DNA of 7,794 bases from UBA4655 sp964585575 (lineage in GTDB: Bacteria; Planctomycetota; Planctomycetia; Pirellulales; UBA1268), in contig CAZPEM010000152.1 of assembly GCA_964585575.1 (NCBI GenBank), positions 1 through 7,794 of the forward strand, read 5' to 3'. A model generated the notes under the pieces. The model was not told the origin of the DNA. It worked only from the letters and a program-made list of their open reading frames with translations, and searched no databases. Of the stretch, positions 6,632 to 7,794 are shown one piece after another; position 1 is the stretch's first letter; every line of letters starts with the position of its first letter. The position numbers and the translations under genes were made by a program.

Positions 6632-6859
6632 GTTGACGCGAACATTCTCGTCTACGCGTTCACGACGTCGTTCCCGCAGCATGAACGTGCCCGGGCCTGG
6701 CGCGATGAAAGGCTCAGCGACACCGTGCCGCTCGGGCTGCCATCGCCGAGCCTTCGTGCCTTTGCGGCGCTGGCTTTGGAGCATGGCCTGGCCGTTGCAT
6801 CCGCCGACACCGACTCCAGCCGGTTCCCGAAGGTCCGCCTTGAAAACCCCCTCGCCTGA
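6623..6859 (+). pseudogene. VapC-type PIN-domain toxin remnant with the middle deleted
   Basis: The open frame of 78 residues starts MRLVDANILVYAFTTSFPQH, the first strand of a VapC-like PIN ribonuclease, with the metal-binding aspartate D5. It ends LALEHGLAVASADTDSSRFP and KVRLENPLA, the last helix and strand with the C-terminal acidic pair at 62 and 64. Intact relatives have about 130-150 residues; the section between PSLRAF (42-47) and ALALEHG (49-55), which should include the third catalytic aspartate, is missing, with the join near 6758-6766 and the frame preserved. With part of the metal site and half of the fold gone it should not be an active RNase. Could it instead be a small intact protein? 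Both ends match the two ends of one known fold, so an internal deletion is more likely. Confidence 0.7.
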
Positions 6860-6869
6860 CACCGCCGCC

Positions 6870-7766
6870 ATGAGACACGCTGATCACAGGTTCGACCCCG
6901 CCGTCTTCCGCGTGCCGCACGGCAAGCCCTTTCGCATCGCCGACCGCCCCACGGAGGCGGGCGATGAGCTCGGAAGCAAGAAGGAGGCCGCCGAGGCCCT
7001 CGCCGCCGACGTCTCGCTGCTTCGCGACGCGCAGGCCCGGCTCTACGCCGACGGCTCACGCGCGATCCTCATCGTGCTCCAGGGAATGGACGCGTCGGGC
7101 AAGGACGGCCTCATCAGCCATGTCATGGGTGGCATCAACCCGCAGGGCTGTCGCGTCGAGAGCTTCAAGGCGCCCAACCCCGAGGAGCTGCGGCACCATT
7201 TTCTCTGGCGGCCGATGCGGTTCCTCCCGCAGCGAGGGATGATCGCGATCTTCAACCGCTCCTACTACGAAGAGGTGCTCGTCGTCCGCGTCCACCCGAA
7301 GCTTCTCGAGCCGCAGAAGCTCGTGCCCTTCGGCACGCTCGACGACCTCTGGCGGCAGCGGTACCGCGAGATCGTCGAGTTCGAGGCGATGATGGTGCGG
7401 CACGGCACGAGCGTGATCAAGTTTTTCCTCCACGTCTCGCGGGAGGAGCAGCGGAAACGGCTGCTCGCCCGTCTCGAGGATCCTTCGAAGCGGTGGAAGT
7501 TCGACGAACGGGACCTTGCCGAGCGGGCCTGCTGGAAGGAATACGAGACGGCGATCGACGCGATGCTCCCGGCGACGAGCACGCCCGACGCTCCGTGGCA
7601 CGTGATCCCGGCCGACGACAAGTGGTACGCCCGCGCGGCCGTCGCCGACATCATCGCCGCCCACGTCGATTCGCTCGAGCTCGACTTTCCAAAGGTCTCC
7701 CCCGCCACGGTCGCCCACTACGAATCGCTCGCGAAGCAGCTCGCCCGCGAGGAGCGGCCTGCCTGA
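6870..7766 (+). CDS. ppk2: Polyphosphate kinase 2, class III-like (polyphosphate:nucleotide phosphotransferase)
   Basis: This cytoplasmic P-loop kinase transfers phosphate between inorganic polyphosphate and nucleotides, and it probably regenerates ADP/ATP from AMP/ADP. Visible motifs: Walker A GMDASGKDG at residues 72-80, INPQGCRVESFKAPNPEEL from 89 to 107, Walker B IAIFNRSYYEEVLVVRVHP at 125-143, the lid region KRLLARLEDPSKRWKF at 196-211 with its basic residues, and WHVIPADDKWYAR at 243-255. The wording NPQG, FLWR and NRSYYEEVLVVRVHP fits the class III group better than class I, which has DRSWYNR at the Walker B position; class is inferred by eye. At 298 residues it is a normal single-domain length. 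ATG 6870 was chosen because family similarity starts within about 20 residues; the frame is open upstream to 6633 but there overlaps the toxin remnant out of frame. No Shine-Dalgarno is evident, and the gap to the remnant is ten bases. Confidence 0.95.
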   Translation: MRHADHRFDPAVFRVPHGKPFRIADRPTEAGDELGSKKEAAEALAADVSLLRDAQARLYADGSRAILIVLQGMDASGKDGLISHVMGGINPQGCRVESFKAPNPEELRHHFLWRPMRFLPQRGMIAIFNRSYYEEVLVVRVHPKLLEPQKLVPFGTLDDLWRQRYREIVEFEAMMVRHGTSVIKFFLHVSREEQRKRLLARLEDPSKRWKFDERDLAERACWKEYETAIDAMLPATSTPDAPWHVIPADDKWYARAAVADIIAAHVDSLELDFPKVSPATVAHYESLAKQLAREERPA

Positions 7767-7794
7767 TCGCGATTCGGGGCAGCCCCTCACGGTC

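Noticed and set aside
7767..7794. GGGGCAGCCCC as a possible terminator after ppk2
   Set aside because: It is only a four-base stem with a three-base loop and no T run follows before the window ends.

Overview
The window is GC-rich and densely coded. The third codon positions of the real genes are almost all G or C, which leaves long open frames on the opposite strand. The gene content suggests a planctomycete-like bacterium (Pirellulales-type): an unusually long bacterial leucyl-tRNA synthetase, an Aas-type acyl-activating enzyme of a kind I associate with planctomycetes, and a secreted nuclease with a helix-hairpin-helix tail. This assignment is inference; no rRNA or marker-gene search was possible.

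Layout. Positions 1-2774 (minus strand) hold leuS, complete at its N terminus and cut by the window edge a few residues before its expected C terminus. An 88-base gap separates it from a divergent plus-strand pair: an Aas-like AMP-forming acyl-ACP/acyl-CoA synthetase (2863-4488), overlapped by four bases (GTGA) by a protein resembling the non-catalytic front half of glycoside hydrolase family 2 enzymes (4485-5474). Facing this pair, on the minus strand, is a signal-peptide-bearing staphylococcal-nuclease-fold protein with a C-terminal HhH domain (5512-6399). An upstream spacer follows (6400-6538) with a 29-base near-perfect palindrome and a plausible sigma70-type promoter. Next come the remains of a VapBC toxin-antitoxin pair (6539-6859), in which both genes appear to have lost their middle or C-terminal parts and the junction carries a 13-base tandem duplication. 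The last gene is a complete polyphosphate kinase 2 (6870-7766), starting 10 bases after the remnant toxin.

How the genes relate. leuS, the nuclease and PPK2 are separate housekeeping or accessory functions. The synthetase and the GH2-like protein are very likely translationally coupled, but the GH2-like protein shows no recognisable active site and its role is unknown. PPK2 has no obvious promoter or Shine-Dalgarno of its own next to its start, so it may be transcribed from the old toxin-antitoxin promoter. I see no CRISPR array, tRNA, rRNA, insertion sequence or clearly new multi-gene defence system. The most interesting parts are the decayed toxin-antitoxin locus with its intact-looking operator and the coupled synthetase/GH2-like pair.
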